A DNA stretch of 35,152 bases from Vampirovibrionales bacterium (GCA_029866025.1 JARXAD010000010.1:1-35152); one strand, 5' to 3'. Counted from the first letter of the stretch, positions 1 to 8,316 are shown. Numbers and translations: made by a program. The notes: generated by a model from the letters alone, not told the origin.

Positions 1-134
1 TGATTGAGCGGTTGTTTGGCTGGCTGGATGGGTTTAGAAGACTGGTGGTTCGCTGGGAATATAAGAGTAAAAACTACGAAGCCTTGTTTAAGCTGGGTTG
101 TGCGCTCATTAATCTACGACGCTTAACGGGATAG
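1..134 (+). mobile_element. C-terminal end of an IS5-family-like transposase (partial)
   Basis: An open frame enters from the left edge (first full codon at base 3) and ends at a TAG at 132-134. It encodes about 43 residues containing IERLFGWLDGFRRLVVRWEY followed by YEALFKLGCALINLRR. This is the usual C-terminal signature of IS5/IS4-superfamily DDE transposases: the E of the DDE triad, the FxWL..RRL..R(Y/W)E block and a terminal ALI.LRR helix. The rest of the element lies outside the window. No terminal inverted repeat can be defined from one end only. The element overlaps the 3' end of the minus-strand gene at 74-355, which suggests it inserted into that gene. Confidence 0.85.
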
Positions 135-355
135 GTTCTAAAAACGGATGCATTTGAATCGATCTTTGAAAGAATGGTAAGCACGGCACTTGTGTCAGGG
201 TATGTGCAATCTTTTAACTTTTTAGGGAGAGTATTAAGTGTGTCTGTAATTTGAACTGTATCATAATTTACCTTTGTAGCCGGCTGTGCTGAGAAGAAAG
301 GGTTGCATTGTGAGTGAAAGCGAAGGTTGGAATGTAATTTAAATATAGTCGACAT
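74..355 (-). pseudogene. Small hypothetical gene, probably truncated by the IS element
   Basis: This is a 93-aa frame that I do not recognise. The start is well supported: AAAGGA lies eight bases upstream of the ATG at 355. About the last 20 codons are antisense to the transposase end at 1-134, so the present C-terminus (VKRRRLMSAQPS) is probably read from IS sequence and the native 3' end is lost. The N-terminus is Ser/Asn/Gln rich and includes NPFFSAQPATK, which resembles the short Phe-containing N-terminal segments of several other unknown proteins here. The gene lies downstream of secA on the same strand with a 60-base gap. It has no visible domain and no membrane segment. Confidence 0.5.
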
Positions 356-415
356 TGCATAGATCCTTTAAAGGGAAGTTATCCTTATTAAAGACAGGTA
401 AAAATATAAAATTGT

Positions 416-3337
416 TTAAGCCATGACGGGCTGTTCGGGCGGCGGAAGCTCTGCAGGCATATCGATGGCAATCTCAATGCGGCTGCGGAACAACAACGAC
501 AACACCTCGTGCTGGATGGCCCACGTGAGGTTCTGGAACATGTCGTAGGCTTCGCGCTTGTACTCTAGCAGCGGATCTTTTTGGCCGTAGGCGCGCAAAC
601 CAATGCCTTCGCGGAGTGCATCCAAATTGTGCAGGTACTCAATCCACTGGGCATCAATGGTCTTTAACAGTATTTCCCGCTCCACGCGGCGCAAAGGGTG
701 TAAGCGTTCTTGCTGTTCGTCATTCGTCAGCACCGTGCCTTCGGGCAGCGATTCAGCCGGGTCGTCATCGAGGCCTAACAGTTGAATCCCATGTTCGGCA
801 TGGAGTTGGCTGGCGGCTTCTCCCACCTGAGTTTCTAACGCTTCGTAAGCCCGTTGGGCTTCTTGCTGAAACAGTTCCACCACTTGAGAGACCGTGAGCC
901 CTTGGAGTGATTCCATGGTCACGGTTTCGGTAATTTGAGGTACCAAGCTGTGGAGTTGATCCACCAAGTCTTTCACCGCTTCGGGGTCGGCGTCGGTAAT
1001 ATCTCGGGTAAGGGGCAAATGGGTGGCCACCAAACGGGCCATTTCCATGTCCAGCATGTGCATCATGGATTGTTTGAGACGAATGCCGTCCAGAACCTGC
1101 TTGCGCTGGCCGTAAATCAGGGCGCGTTGTTCCGTCAGCACGTCATCGTAGCGCAGCACGGTTTTACGCACGTCAAAGTGATAGGCTTCCACCTTGCGCT
1201 GGGCGCTTTCAATCACATGGCTTACCAACTGGGCGGCAATGGGCAGGCTTTCGTCTACTTGCATCAGGTCCATCATGGCGCTGACACGTTGGCCGCCAAA
1301 AATGCGCATCAGGCTGTCTTCCAGCGACAGATAAAACTTGGTAGAGCCGGGATCCCCTTGGCGAGCGGCGCGGCCACGCAACTGGTTATCAATGCGGCGG
1401 GATTCGTGGCGTTCGGTGCCCATAATATGCAGGCCACCCAAGGCAATCACCGCTTCTTTCTCAGCATCAGTGAGGGCTTTTTTCTTCGCCACCAAGGCTT
1501 TGTAGTCGTCTTCAGGCAAAGTGCGCCAATCGGTGCCTTGGCTAGCCAATTCTTCGCGCACCCAAAATTCGGGGTTGCCGCCTAGCAAAATATCCGTACC
1601 GCGGCCTGCCATGTTGGTGGCAATGGTAATGGCCCCTTGGCGACCGGCTTGGGCCACAATGTAGGCTTCACGTTCATGGTGCTTAGCATTGAGGACTTGA
1701 TGTGGCACGCCTTGCTCAATGAGGGTAATGGCTTGGCGAATTTTTTTCATATCATCAATGTACTCGCGCACTTCTTTGGGAAGAGCCGTATCGGTGGCCG
1801 CTGTCTCGTATTGATCGGCTGAAATGCTGGCTGGGCCAGAAAGAATAGCACCCAGGATGGGGTGCGCTTTTTCGCTGTCTTTTAAAAATTTATCCAAGTA
1901 CGTGGCTTTGCGCCCCAAATAAGCCACCATAGGCGCTGGTTGGGTCAGCAATGCAGAAATCAACTCGGATTTATCAATACTGGTGGTGCCCACCAACACG
2001 GGGCGTCCTTGCTGGTGCAGGTCCAGCAAGTCTTCAATAACTTTCAAAAATTTCACTTGCTCGCTTTTGTAAATCACATCGGCTTCGTCGTTGCGTAAAT
2101 CCACGCGATTAGTGGGGGTAGCCGCCACCGTTAGGTTGTAGATTTTGCTAAATTCCGCTTCTTCCGTCAGGGCGGTGCCCGTCATGCCGCACAGCTTGGG
2201 GTATAGGCGAAACAGGTTTTGATAGGTAATGCTGGCCAACGTTTGGGTTTCGTCCTGGATAGACACCCCTTCTTTGGCTTCTACCGCTTGGTGCAACCCA
2301 TCGCCCCAACGGCGGCCTTCCATCATGCGGCCTGTAAATTCGTCCACAATCACAATCTGATCGTCTTTGACGACGTATTCTTTGTCACACATAAACAGCG
2401 TGCGCGCCTTAAGGGCCTGCAACAAGTGATGCGCCAAGTTGGTGGTGGCATCAAATAAATCCTCTACCCCCAACAGTTTTTCGGCGTGCTCTATGCCTTC
2501 TTCCGTTAAAATCACGCTTTTGGCTTTTTCATCCAGGGTGTAGTCTTCTTCCACCACCAGTTGGGGGGCAATGGTGGCCATATGGCGATACAAGTCGGCG
2601 GATTGCTCCAAACGCCCGCTGATAATGAGTGGGGTGCGGGCTTCATCAATGAGGATGCTGTCCACTTCATCCACAATGGCGGTATGGTAGGGGCGTTGCA
2701 CCATGTGGCCACGACTGGTGGCCATGTTGTCGCGTAGGTAGTCAAAGCCAAACTCGTTGTTGGTGCCGTAGGTAATATCGGCTTTGTAGGCGTCACGTTT
2801 CGCCAGTGGGTCCATGCCGCTGGTCACCACGCCCACGGTTAGCCCCAAAAACCGGTACAAAATCCCCATCCATTCCGCATCGCGGCGGGCGAGGTAATCG
2901 TTGACCGTTACCACATGCACGCCCCGCCCCGTGAGGGCATTGAGGTAGGCAGGCAAGGTGGCCACTAGGGTTTTCCCTTCGCCGGTGCGCATTTCGGCAA
3001 TACCGCCGTTGTGAAGGATCATGCCCCCCACCAGCTGCACATCGTAGTGGCGCATGCCCAAGGCGCGCTTGCTGGCTTCGCGGCACACGGCAAAGGCTTC
3101 GGGTAAAATCCATTCCAAGGCTTCTTGTTGCAGTTTCCAATCGGCTTTGGTGTTGTGTAAGTCTCGGGGGCGCTGGGCCAGCTCGGCTTTAAACCATTCG
3201 GTTTTGGCGCGTAGCTCGTCATCGCTTAGGGTGGCCAGTTCTTCCTCAAACTGATTGACTAAATCCACGGTGTGCCAGTGTTTGGCAATGCGGCGTTTGT
3301 TGGGGTCGCCCAATAGTTTGTTCAGTAGCGCTAGCAT
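416..3337 (-). CDS. secA: Preprotein translocase ATPase SecA
   Basis: SecA is the motor ATPase that pushes preproteins through SecYEG. Starting at the ATG at 3337 gives 973 aa beginning MLALLNKLLGDPNKR, the usual SecA start; an upstream in-frame TTG at 3355 would add six residues. Visible in order: Walker A MRTGEGKT (116-123), DEVD Walker B (223-226), the preprotein cross-linking domain, GMTGTA (about 384), NBD2 with NMAGRGTDILLGG (575-587) and RRIDNQLRGRAARQGDPGS, then the helical wing and scaffold. Two oddities. About 75 extra residues (465-541) sit between GTTSIDKSELIS and GVPHQVLNAK, where E. coli SecA has only a short linker. The C-terminal Cys/His zinc-binding tail is absent; the protein ends in a Pro/Glu-rich stretch. 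Family identity is certain. Confidence 0.98.
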   Translation of the reverse strand: MLALLNKLLGDPNKRRIAKHWHTVDLVNQFEEELATLSDDELRAKTEWFKAELAQRPRDLHNTKADWKLQQEALEWILPEAFAVCREASKRALGMRHYDVQLVGGMILHNGGIAEMRTGEGKTLVATLPAYLNALTGRGVHVVTVNDYLARRDAEWMGILYRFLGLTVGVVTSGMDPLAKRDAYKADITYGTNNEFGFDYLRDNMATSRGHMVQRPYHTAIVDEVDSILIDEARTPLIISGRLEQSADLYRHMATIAPQLVVEEDYTLDEKAKSVILTEEGIEHAEKLLGVEDLFDATTNLAHHLLQALKARTLFMCDKEYVVKDDQIVIVDEFTGRMMEGRRWGDGLHQAVEAKEGVSIQDETQTLASITYQNLFRLYPKLCGMTGTALTEEAEFSKIYNLTVAATPTNRVDLRNDEADVIYKSEQVKFLKVIEDLLDLHQQGRPVLVGTTSIDKSELISALLTQPAPMVAYLGRKATYLDKFLKDSEKAHPILGAILSGPASISADQYETAATDTALPKEVREYIDDMKKIRQAITLIEQGVPHQVLNAKHHEREAYIVAQAGRQGAITIATNMAGRGTDILLGGNPEFWVREELASQGTDWRTLPEDDYKALVAKKKALTDAEKEAVIALGGLHIMGTERHESRRIDNQLRGRAARQGDPGSTKFYLSLEDSLMRIFGGQRVSAMMDLMQVDESLPIAAQLVSHVIESAQRKVEAYHFDVRKTVLRYDDVLTEQRALIYGQRKQVLDGIRLKQSMMHMLDMEMARLVATHLPLTRDITDADPEAVKDLVDQLHSLVPQITETVTMESLQGLTVSQVVELFQQEAQRAYEALETQVGEAASQLHAEHGIQLLGLDDDPAESLPEGTVLTNDEQQERLHPLRRVEREILLKTIDAQWIEYLHNLDALREGIGLRAYGQKDPLLEYKREAYDMFQNLTWAIQHEVLSLLFRSRIEIAIDMPAELPPPEQPVMA

Positions 3338-3374
3338 GAGGAAGGTCCCACCCAAGGGTCAATAAAGGCCCCTT

Positions 3375-3383
3375 ATTCTAGCA
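3375..3383 (-). promoter_or_regulatory. Extended -10 element likely serving secA
   Basis: On the minus strand TGCTAGAAT reads as an extended -10 (TGn followed by TAGAAT), about 40 bases upstream of the secA ATG. The -35 region is weak (CTGGAT at 15-base spacing), as often seen with extended -10 promoters. Position and match are the only evidence. Confidence 0.4.
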
Positions 3384-3406
3384 CTAAGTTCTCGCATCCA
3401 GTTTGG

Positions 3407-4147
3407 TTACGCGTGGGTGTCGTATAGCTCTCTGGGGATTTCTTCAATGAAGTGGGGATCGTGGATATCGAGATGCTCATTGACCCAGACCAGTTTGTCA
3501 TTTTTAGAAACGTGCCATTTGCCAAAATAATTATTTAAGTAGCTTCTTAGTTCGGATTTAGGAGGCGCTTCGTCGAATGTACAAATGAAAAGAGTGTCTT
3601 GAATACTTTTTGGCACAGAAGTAGCATTTTTACCAATGTAGCAAACGGCTAATTGTTTTTTATGGTTTAAAAAGAATGACGGCATGATGTCGTATTTTTG
3701 AATGATCTCAAGTAACTTCTCAGATAATTTCTTTGCTTTTAGATTGTTTTCCCTCTCTTGTGGGTGCCCTGCTTGCCCACCTACAAGGATGGCACTTTTT
3801 ATATCATGAAGATGTTTTGCAATGATACTTCCTAGATTGAGTTTATCCTTTGTAGCATTTTCGTAAAGCTCTAGAGCATTCTGGTTTGTTGTGTCTGATG
3901 GGTTAAGATGACCTATTTTCCCAGTTTTTTTATTGCTTAGTGTGACGCTTGTGCAACTGCGTACCTCACATGTGAACGAGGCTGCTTTTTCTAAAAATTG
4001 ATCGTCATCAGTTATTGCCCACCCATCAGTACCCCCCTGTGCGACTGCATCTGCTTTTGATAATTGTATAAGTTGATAGCAAACGGGTTGGCTTACCAAT
4101 GCAATGTTGGCGGCAAACGTTGGGCGGTGGGCGTGTAAGTGTGTCAT
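3407..4147 (-). CDS. Unknown protein with a Cys-x14-His pair (possible CheD/CNF1-like deamidase fold)
   Basis: A 246-aa protein I do not recognise from sequence. The start is taken at the ATG at 4147 (MTHLHAHRPTFAANIALV); longer starts at a GTG or TTG are possible and no Shine-Dalgarno is evident. Residues 62-82 read VRSCTSVTLSNKKTGKIGHL, with C65 and H80 fifteen positions apart in a strand-turn-strand-like context. CheD and CNF1-type glutamine deamidases use a Cys and a His placed this way (17 apart in CheD, 15 in CNF1, from memory). A LILVGGQ-like strand near 120 and a helix LSEKLLEIIQKYD follow, also loosely CheD-like. No signal peptide or membrane segment. It is AT-richer than secA and rimO beside it. 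The functional call is inference; the gene itself is likely real. Confidence 0.6.
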   Translation of the reverse strand: MTHLHAHRPTFAANIALVSQPVCYQLIQLSKADAVAQGGTDGWAITDDDQFLEKAASFTCEVRSCTSVTLSNKKTGKIGHLNPSDTTNQNALELYENATKDKLNLGSIIAKHLHDIKSAILVGGQAGHPQERENNLKAKKLSEKLLEIIQKYDIMPSFFLNHKKQLAVCYIGKNATSVPKSIQDTLFICTFDEAPPKSELRSYLNNYFGKWHVSKNDKLVWVNEHLDIHDPHFIEEIPRELYDTHA

Positions 4148-4243
4148 AGTCACAGGGCTTTTTGGTGTGGGTGTAAACGCCTTAAACCCTCTCAATCTCT
4201 ATTAAGAACAATAAAAGGCGCCATTGTTTTACAAACCTTAACA

Positions 4244-4260
4244 CCCAGCCTTTGGCTGGG
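4244..4260. repeat. Perfect GC-rich hairpin CCCAGCC-TTT-GGCTGGG
   Basis: A 7-bp perfect stem with a TTT loop in the 5' region of rimO, between the divergent starts of the 246-aa gene and rimO. No T-run follows on either strand, so it is not a standard terminator. It belongs to a set of similar small palindromes in intergenic regions of this window. Confidence 0.6.
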
Positions 4261-4326
4261 GGCAATGCGTGGTGGTGTTTGGGTTTTGTTTAGGTTGAAA
4301 TACATGATTCAACGCTTCTGATAGGA

Positions 4327-5736
4327 ATGGACAGACCCCGCATGCCAACCGCGACCGAAACGCCCGCCTCCCCAATGGTTCCCAAACCAACGCCAGCGCA
4401 AATTGCCCAATCGCTCAAGCCCCACGTGGGCCGAAAAATTGGCTTTGTTCACCTAGGTTGCCCCAAAAATTTGGTGGATACCGAAACCATGCTGGGCCTG
4501 CTGGAAGCCGACGGCCACCAGATTGTAGGGGACGAGGCCGACGCCGACGTGATGCTGGTGAATACCTGCGCCTTTATTGACAGCGCTCAGAAAGAATCCA
4601 TCCAAGTGCTGGCCAACTTGGCCGAAGGCGGCAAAAAGCTTTTGGTAACGGGCTGCTTGGCTCAAAAATTCCAAAGCGAACTGCTGGATCTGTTCCCCGA
4701 AGCCGAAGCCGTGGTGGGCATCCACAGCGTGCCGGATATTGCCAATATTGTGCGCCGCACCGCCACCGGAGAGCGCGTGACTGCCACCCAGCAAGACCCC
4801 ACCTTTGTGCTGGAAGACGACACCGTGCGTCGCCATGTAACCATGGGTGCGTGGGCCTACCTGAAGATTGCCGAGGGCTGCGATTACAAGTGCTCCTTTT
4901 GTATTATTCCCAGCATGCGTGGGGCCTTCCGTAGTCGCGATGTGGAAAACGTTTTGGACAACGCCCGTAAGCTTGTGGATCGGGGCGTGAAAGAAGTGAT
5001 TTTGGTGGGACAAGACACCACCAGTTATGGCAAAGACATTGGCAGCAGCCTAGCCGAGCTTCTGTTTCGCTTAAGCACCGAGGTGGACGGCATGGAGTGG
5101 TTACGCTTTATGTACGCCTACCCCAACCTCGTCAACGACGATCTCCTTACCGTCATTCGCGAGCAAAAGAACATCGTTAAGTACATGGATGTGCCCTTGC
5201 AGCACACGCATCCTTCGGTGCTTAAGCGTATGCGTCGCCCAGTCATGGATCATGTGGCGTTTAGCCAGCACATTCGCGAATCGGTGCCCGGTATTAAGCT
5301 GCGCACCGGCTTTATTGTGGGTTTTCCGGGAGAAACCGAAGAAGAGTTCCAGCACCTAAAGGCCGCCATGACGGAAGCCCGTTGGGATCGCCTTGGGGTG
5401 TTTGAATACAGCGATGTGGACACGTCTCACAGCAAAACACTAGAAAACAAGGTGGACAAAGCTACCATCAAGCGCCGCAGGGGCGAATTGATGGCCCTGC
5501 AACAGCAAATTGCCTTTGAAGAAAACCAGAAACTCATTGGCCAAACCGTCAATGTGATTGTGGATGAGATTAACGCTTACGGACAGGCCACCGCCCGCAC
5601 CCAGTGGGATGCCCCCGAGGTGGACAACAGTGTGCTGGTGAAGGTGGGCGAAGGCCAAATCATTTTGCCCGGTGAAATTTTACCCGTGCGCATTACCCAC
5701 GCCGGCCCCTACGATGTGAAAGCGGTTTTGGCATAA
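4327..5736 (+). CDS. rimO: Ribosomal protein S12 methylthiotransferase RimO
   Basis: RimO is a radical-SAM methylthiotransferase that modifies the conserved aspartate of ribosomal protein S12 (rpsL lies 6 kb away in this window). The N-terminal MTTase domain has the three cluster cysteines in GCPKNLVDTE (C45), NTCAFID (C81) and TGCLAQ (C110). The radical-SAM motif is CDYKCSFC (185-192), followed by the RimO-typical SMRG(A)FRSR. A TRAM domain closes the protein (INAYGQATARTQWDAPEVDN). At 469 aa it is slightly longer than usual because of a Pro-rich N-terminal extension. The ATG at 4327 has AGGA directly abutting it, so the in-frame ATG at 4342 may be the true start. GCPKN and the TRAM make RimO more likely than MiaB. 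Confidence 0.96.
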   Translation: MDRPRMPTATETPASPMVPKPTPAQIAQSLKPHVGRKIGFVHLGCPKNLVDTETMLGLLEADGHQIVGDEADADVMLVNTCAFIDSAQKESIQVLANLAEGGKKLLVTGCLAQKFQSELLDLFPEAEAVVGIHSVPDIANIVRRTATGERVTATQQDPTFVLEDDTVRRHVTMGAWAYLKIAEGCDYKCSFCIIPSMRGAFRSRDVENVLDNARKLVDRGVKEVILVGQDTTSYGKDIGSSLAELLFRLSTEVDGMEWLRFMYAYPNLVNDDLLTVIREQKNIVKYMDVPLQHTHPSVLKRMRRPVMDHVAFSQHIRESVPGIKLRTGFIVGFPGETEEEFQHLKAAMTEARWDRLGVFEYSDVDTSHSKTLENKVDKATIKRRRGELMALQQQIAFEENQKLIGQTVNVIVDEINAYGQATARTQWDAPEVDNSVLVKVGEGQIILPGEILPVRITHAGPYDVKAVLA

Positions 5737-6146
5737 AGCTTGCCTAAATATTGATAGATAAGTTGTTTCCAGTTGTGGGTGGGCCGCTGAGTGCCATTAT
5801 TCAATTCCCAATCCACCACATCATCATTGGGGTTGACACCACTATTAGTTAAAGAAATCACCTCACCACCAACGCCCTGCCGCTCCGAAAGTTCTACCTG
5901 ATCCTCAGGATCAATGATGCCATTGTGGTTAAAGTCAAACACTTTTAACGATAATACTATGCCGTCAGCATATTCAACCCGCTGGATATGTTCGGTGCAA
6001 ATGCCGCCGAGCGTGTTGGCCTTGTAATAATCTTTTCTAATACCGCCATGCTGTTTTACCAGCGCTTCGCGCTTGGCTTTAAACTGCTCCTGCGAGTAGC
6101 GCCACTCGGTAGTGCCTTGAATCTTACTAATTTCAAATGGGGCCAT
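5709..6146 (-). CDS. Small protein with one EF-hand/dockerin-like calcium loop
   Basis: A 145-aa protein, convergent with rimO and overlapping its last 28 bases. The start is supported by AAGG seven bases before the ATG at 6146. Residues 71-82 are DFNHNGIIDPED, a near-perfect EF-hand loop (D1, N3, N5, G6, I8, D9, D12), followed by QVELSERQG; the same spacing fits a dockerin half-repeat. Only one such loop is visible, and the rest (YSQEQFKAKREALVKQHGG and a C-terminal WKQLIYQYLGKLY) looks helical. There is no signal peptide. Calcium binding is inferred from the loop alone; the role is unknown. The 185 bases upstream carry the divergent ybaB promoter region. Confidence 0.7.
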   Translation of the reverse strand: MAPFEISKIQGTTEWRYSQEQFKAKREALVKQHGGIRKDYYKANTLGGICTEHIQRVEYADGIVLSLKVFDFNHNGIIDPEDQVELSERQGVGGEVISLTNSGVNPNDDVVDWELNNGTQRPTHNWKQLIYQYLGKLYAKTAFTS

Positions 6147-6263
6147 GATAAAACCTTACTGTTCATTTTTTATTGCAAATAAAGAAAGTTAACGTTGGAT
6201 TTTAAATGTATAAAAACAGACTAACTTATTTTAAGAACACTTTGTAACCAAACCGAGACTACT

Positions 6264-6291
6264 TTGTAATGCGGTCTACTCTTGCTACCAT
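6264..6291 (+). promoter_or_regulatory. Candidate promoter for ybaB-recR
   Basis: TTGTAA (6264-6269), a 16-base spacer and TACCAT (6286-6291) preceded by TTGC, which gives an extended -10. It lies about 40 bases before the ybaB ATG in an otherwise AT-rich spacer. Confidence 0.45.
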
Positions 6292-6331
6292 AGGTGCGAA
6301 GCGTTTTATGAAGACCTAGGAGACGATCCCC

Positions 6332-6646
6332 ATGTTTGATATGGCCAAAATGATGAAGCAAGCCCAGCAGCTGCAAGGCAAAATGGAAGCCGCTCAAGCC
6401 GAGCTGGAAAGTGTGTTCGTCACCGGCGAAGCCGGTAGTGGCGCTGTGAAGATTAGCGTCAACGCCAAAATGGCGGTGCAATCCGTCTCCATCTCCCCCG
6501 AAGCCTTGGGTGACGCTGGGATGCTGGAAGATCTCATTAAACTGGCCTTGGAAGACGCCTACGCCAAAGCCAACACCGCCACCCAAGACAAAATGAAGTC
6601 AGTCACCGGCGGTCTCAACATTCCTGGGCTTAAACTTCCCTTTTAA
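6332..6646 (+). CDS. ybaB: YbaB/EbfC family nucleoid-associated protein
   Basis: A small DNA-binding protein of 104 aa, normal for the family. It starts MFDMAKMMKQAQQLQGKM, has the coiled helical N-terminus, a central beta region (GSGAVKISVNAKMAVQSVSI) and the typical end of the fold, VTGGLNIPGL. AGGAG lies nine bases upstream of the ATG. It is followed 18 bases later by recR, the conserved ybaB-recR pairing seen in most bacteria; the usual upstream dnaX is not here. Family members bind DNA as dimers and are associated with recombination or repair and nucleoid structure; the exact function is not fixed by sequence. Confidence 0.95.
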   Translation: MFDMAKMMKQAQQLQGKMEAAQAELESVFVTGEAGSGAVKISVNAKMAVQSVSISPEALGDAGMLEDLIKLALEDAYAKANTATQDKMKSVTGGLNIPGLKLPF

Positions 6647-6664
6647 CAGCCGAGGCTTCTTCTT

Positions 6665-7321
6665 ATGTACGCCTCGTCCAGTCGCAGTGCTGCCTTGCCA
6701 CGGGGCCTTCAAGCCTACGCCCCTCCTTTGGCGCGATTGATTGAGTCCTTTCAGGCGCTGCCGGGCATTGGGGCCAAAACTGCCCAGCGCTTGGCCTTTC
6801 ATGTGCTCAAGCAGCCTGACTATCAGGTGGAAGGGTTCTCCAAAGCGTTATTGGAAGCCAAACACACCATTGTGGAATGCGGCGTGTGCTTTAACTGGGC
6901 CACCACCACCCCGTGCGAGCTGTGCGCTCAGCCTAACCGATCCCCTGACCGCTTGGGGATTGTGGCCTACCCGGAAGACGTCTTTGCCCTAGAGCGCTCG
7001 GGAGAATTTCCCTACCGCTACCATGTGCTTCATGGCCTCATTTCACCCTTGGATGGCTTGGGCCCCAGTGATTTGCGCATTGCGCCCCTCATTGAGCGCT
7101 GCCGCCAATTGGTGGCAGCCGAAGAACCTCTTAAAGAAGTGGTGTTGGCCATTTCTCCCAGCATTGAAGGCGATACCACCAGCTTGTACATTACCCAGCT
7201 GCTGAAGCCGTTGGGGCTAAACGTAAGCCGCATTGCCTTTGGCCTACCCGTAGGCGGCGAGCTGGATTACGCGGATCAACTCACCATTGCTCGCGCACTC
7301 GCCGGGCGTCAAAGCGTTTAA
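6665..7321 (+). CDS. recR: Recombination mediator protein RecR
   Basis: RecR works with RecF and RecO to load RecA on gapped DNA. The protein has 218 aa, slightly above the usual ~200 because of about 20 N-terminal residues (MYASSSRSAALPRGLQAYAP) before the conserved LARLIESFQALPGIGAKTAQRLAFH helix-hairpin-helix. The four-cysteine zinc motif is CGVC...TPCELC. The Toprim domain follows (RLGIVAYPEDVFALE..., then ISPSIEGDTTSLYI) and it ends with the RecR C-terminal fold IAFGLPVGGELDYADQLTIARAL. It is translationally close to ybaB (18-base gap) and probably co-transcribed. The extended N-terminus could reflect a later true start, but no better-placed ATG is obvious. Confidence 0.97.
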   Translation: MYASSSRSAALPRGLQAYAPPLARLIESFQALPGIGAKTAQRLAFHVLKQPDYQVEGFSKALLEAKHTIVECGVCFNWATTTPCELCAQPNRSPDRLGIVAYPEDVFALERSGEFPYRYHVLHGLISPLDGLGPSDLRIAPLIERCRQLVAAEEPLKEVVLAISPSIEGDTTSLYITQLLKPLGLNVSRIAFGLPVGGELDYADQLTIARALAGRQSV

Positions 7322-7344
7322 ACGCGTTTTAATGTTGAGAGTGT

Positions 7345-8316
7345 TTAACCCGCCATGGCTTGGGCTTGTTCGCCTAGCCACATCAGCACGTTGGGTTGGG
7401 CACTCAGCATGTATTTGCTAAACAGGCTGTCGTTGGCCAAGGCGGCTACTTGCACCAGCAAGGTATCTGGCAATTGGCTAAAAAACTGGAGCAATATTTC
7501 TTTATCCAGCACCGCACAGCTCAGCATCAGTTGTTGGCGGTCCATTTGCTCAAACTGGCGAAACAAAAAGTGGTCGCTCATGGCCATCAGTAGCTGAGGG
7601 TCTTGCTTAAAGCTTTCCATCATCAAGGGCTGCAAGGCTTTAAAGGGCAAGTAACGAATGCCGTCCAGCAGGCGGTGCTTTTTAAACCGTTGCAGCATGG
7701 GGCGCATTTCGGCCTCACTTAAGTTGCCCACGGCTTGGCCCGTAATTTTTTCCATTAAAAACCGAAGGTACTTGGGCTCTAAAATCATCAGGCGCTCTAC
7801 CAGCTCTCTCACAGGCAGCCGGTCGGATTTGAGGATGCCCATAATCTCTACCAGTGGCATTTTTTCCACCAGTTCTTTTAGGCTCATCACACTCATCAGC
7901 ATTTTGATTAACAACTGTTTGGGTAGATACCCAATGAGGCGCAGTAGGCTGCCTTTGCCAAAAAGTTTTAGGCCCGGCAGTAGTTCTTCTTTATCCATCA
8001 GCCCCATTAAATTCAGCCAATCACTGCGGCGAAGCAGTTTCAGCATCATCAGCTTGTTGTCGGCCATGTTCATGTGGCGTAACACTTCATGGATGTCCAC
8101 ACCCCGCCAGCCTTTTTCTTTTAGGTAGCGGGTACCGTCGGATTTTTTTAAATCTTTGGCCATACTGACGTGTTGCAGGCCCATCAGCTGGTTGTAGTCT
8201 AGGTCGCCGGCTAGTTGCTCTACGGCACTGCTGGGCAGGGCGTAAAACAGGTAGGGAGACCATGGGGGCAACGGTGTATCCAACCCCAACGGGGAAATGC
8301 CAGACAGCAAAGACAT
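7345..8316 (-). CDS. Helical-repeat protein of unknown function
   Basis: A 323-aa protein convergent with recR (23-base gap). I do not recognise the family. It is almost entirely helical and rich in Leu and Met, with repeating units of about 25-30 residues such as LLRLIGYLPKQLLIKMLMSV, LKELVEKMPLVEIMGILKS, VRELVERLMILEPKYLRFLM and ALQPLMMESFKQDPQLLMAM. The 'LPxxLLxxLL' rhythm resembles MgtE_N/FliG-type or armadillo-like superhelices, but no catalytic motif is seen. There is no signal peptide or clear membrane segment. The ATG at 8316 lacks a clear Shine-Dalgarno. A scaffold or protein-binding role is a guess from architecture only. Confidence 0.75.
   Translation of the reverse strand: MSLLSGISPLGLDTPLPPWSPYLFYALPSSAVEQLAGDLDYNQLMGLQHVSMAKDLKKSDGTRYLKEKGWRGVDIHEVLRHMNMADNKLMMLKLLRRSDWLNLMGLMDKEELLPGLKLFGKGSLLRLIGYLPKQLLIKMLMSVMSLKELVEKMPLVEIMGILKSDRLPVRELVERLMILEPKYLRFLMEKITGQAVGNLSEAEMRPMLQRFKKHRLLDGIRYLPFKALQPLMMESFKQDPQLLMAMSDHFLFRQFEQMDRQQLMLSCAVLDKEILLQFFSQLPDTLLVQVAALANDSLFSKYMLSAQPNVLMWLGEQAQAMAG

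Noticed and set aside
935..1585. Long plus-strand frame (216 codons) opposite secA
   Set aside because: It is antisense to conserved SecA sequence, is His/Gln/Gly-rich shadow composition and has no supporting start region. Similar frames opposite rimO, the ABC ATPase, gatB and flhA were dropped for the same reason.
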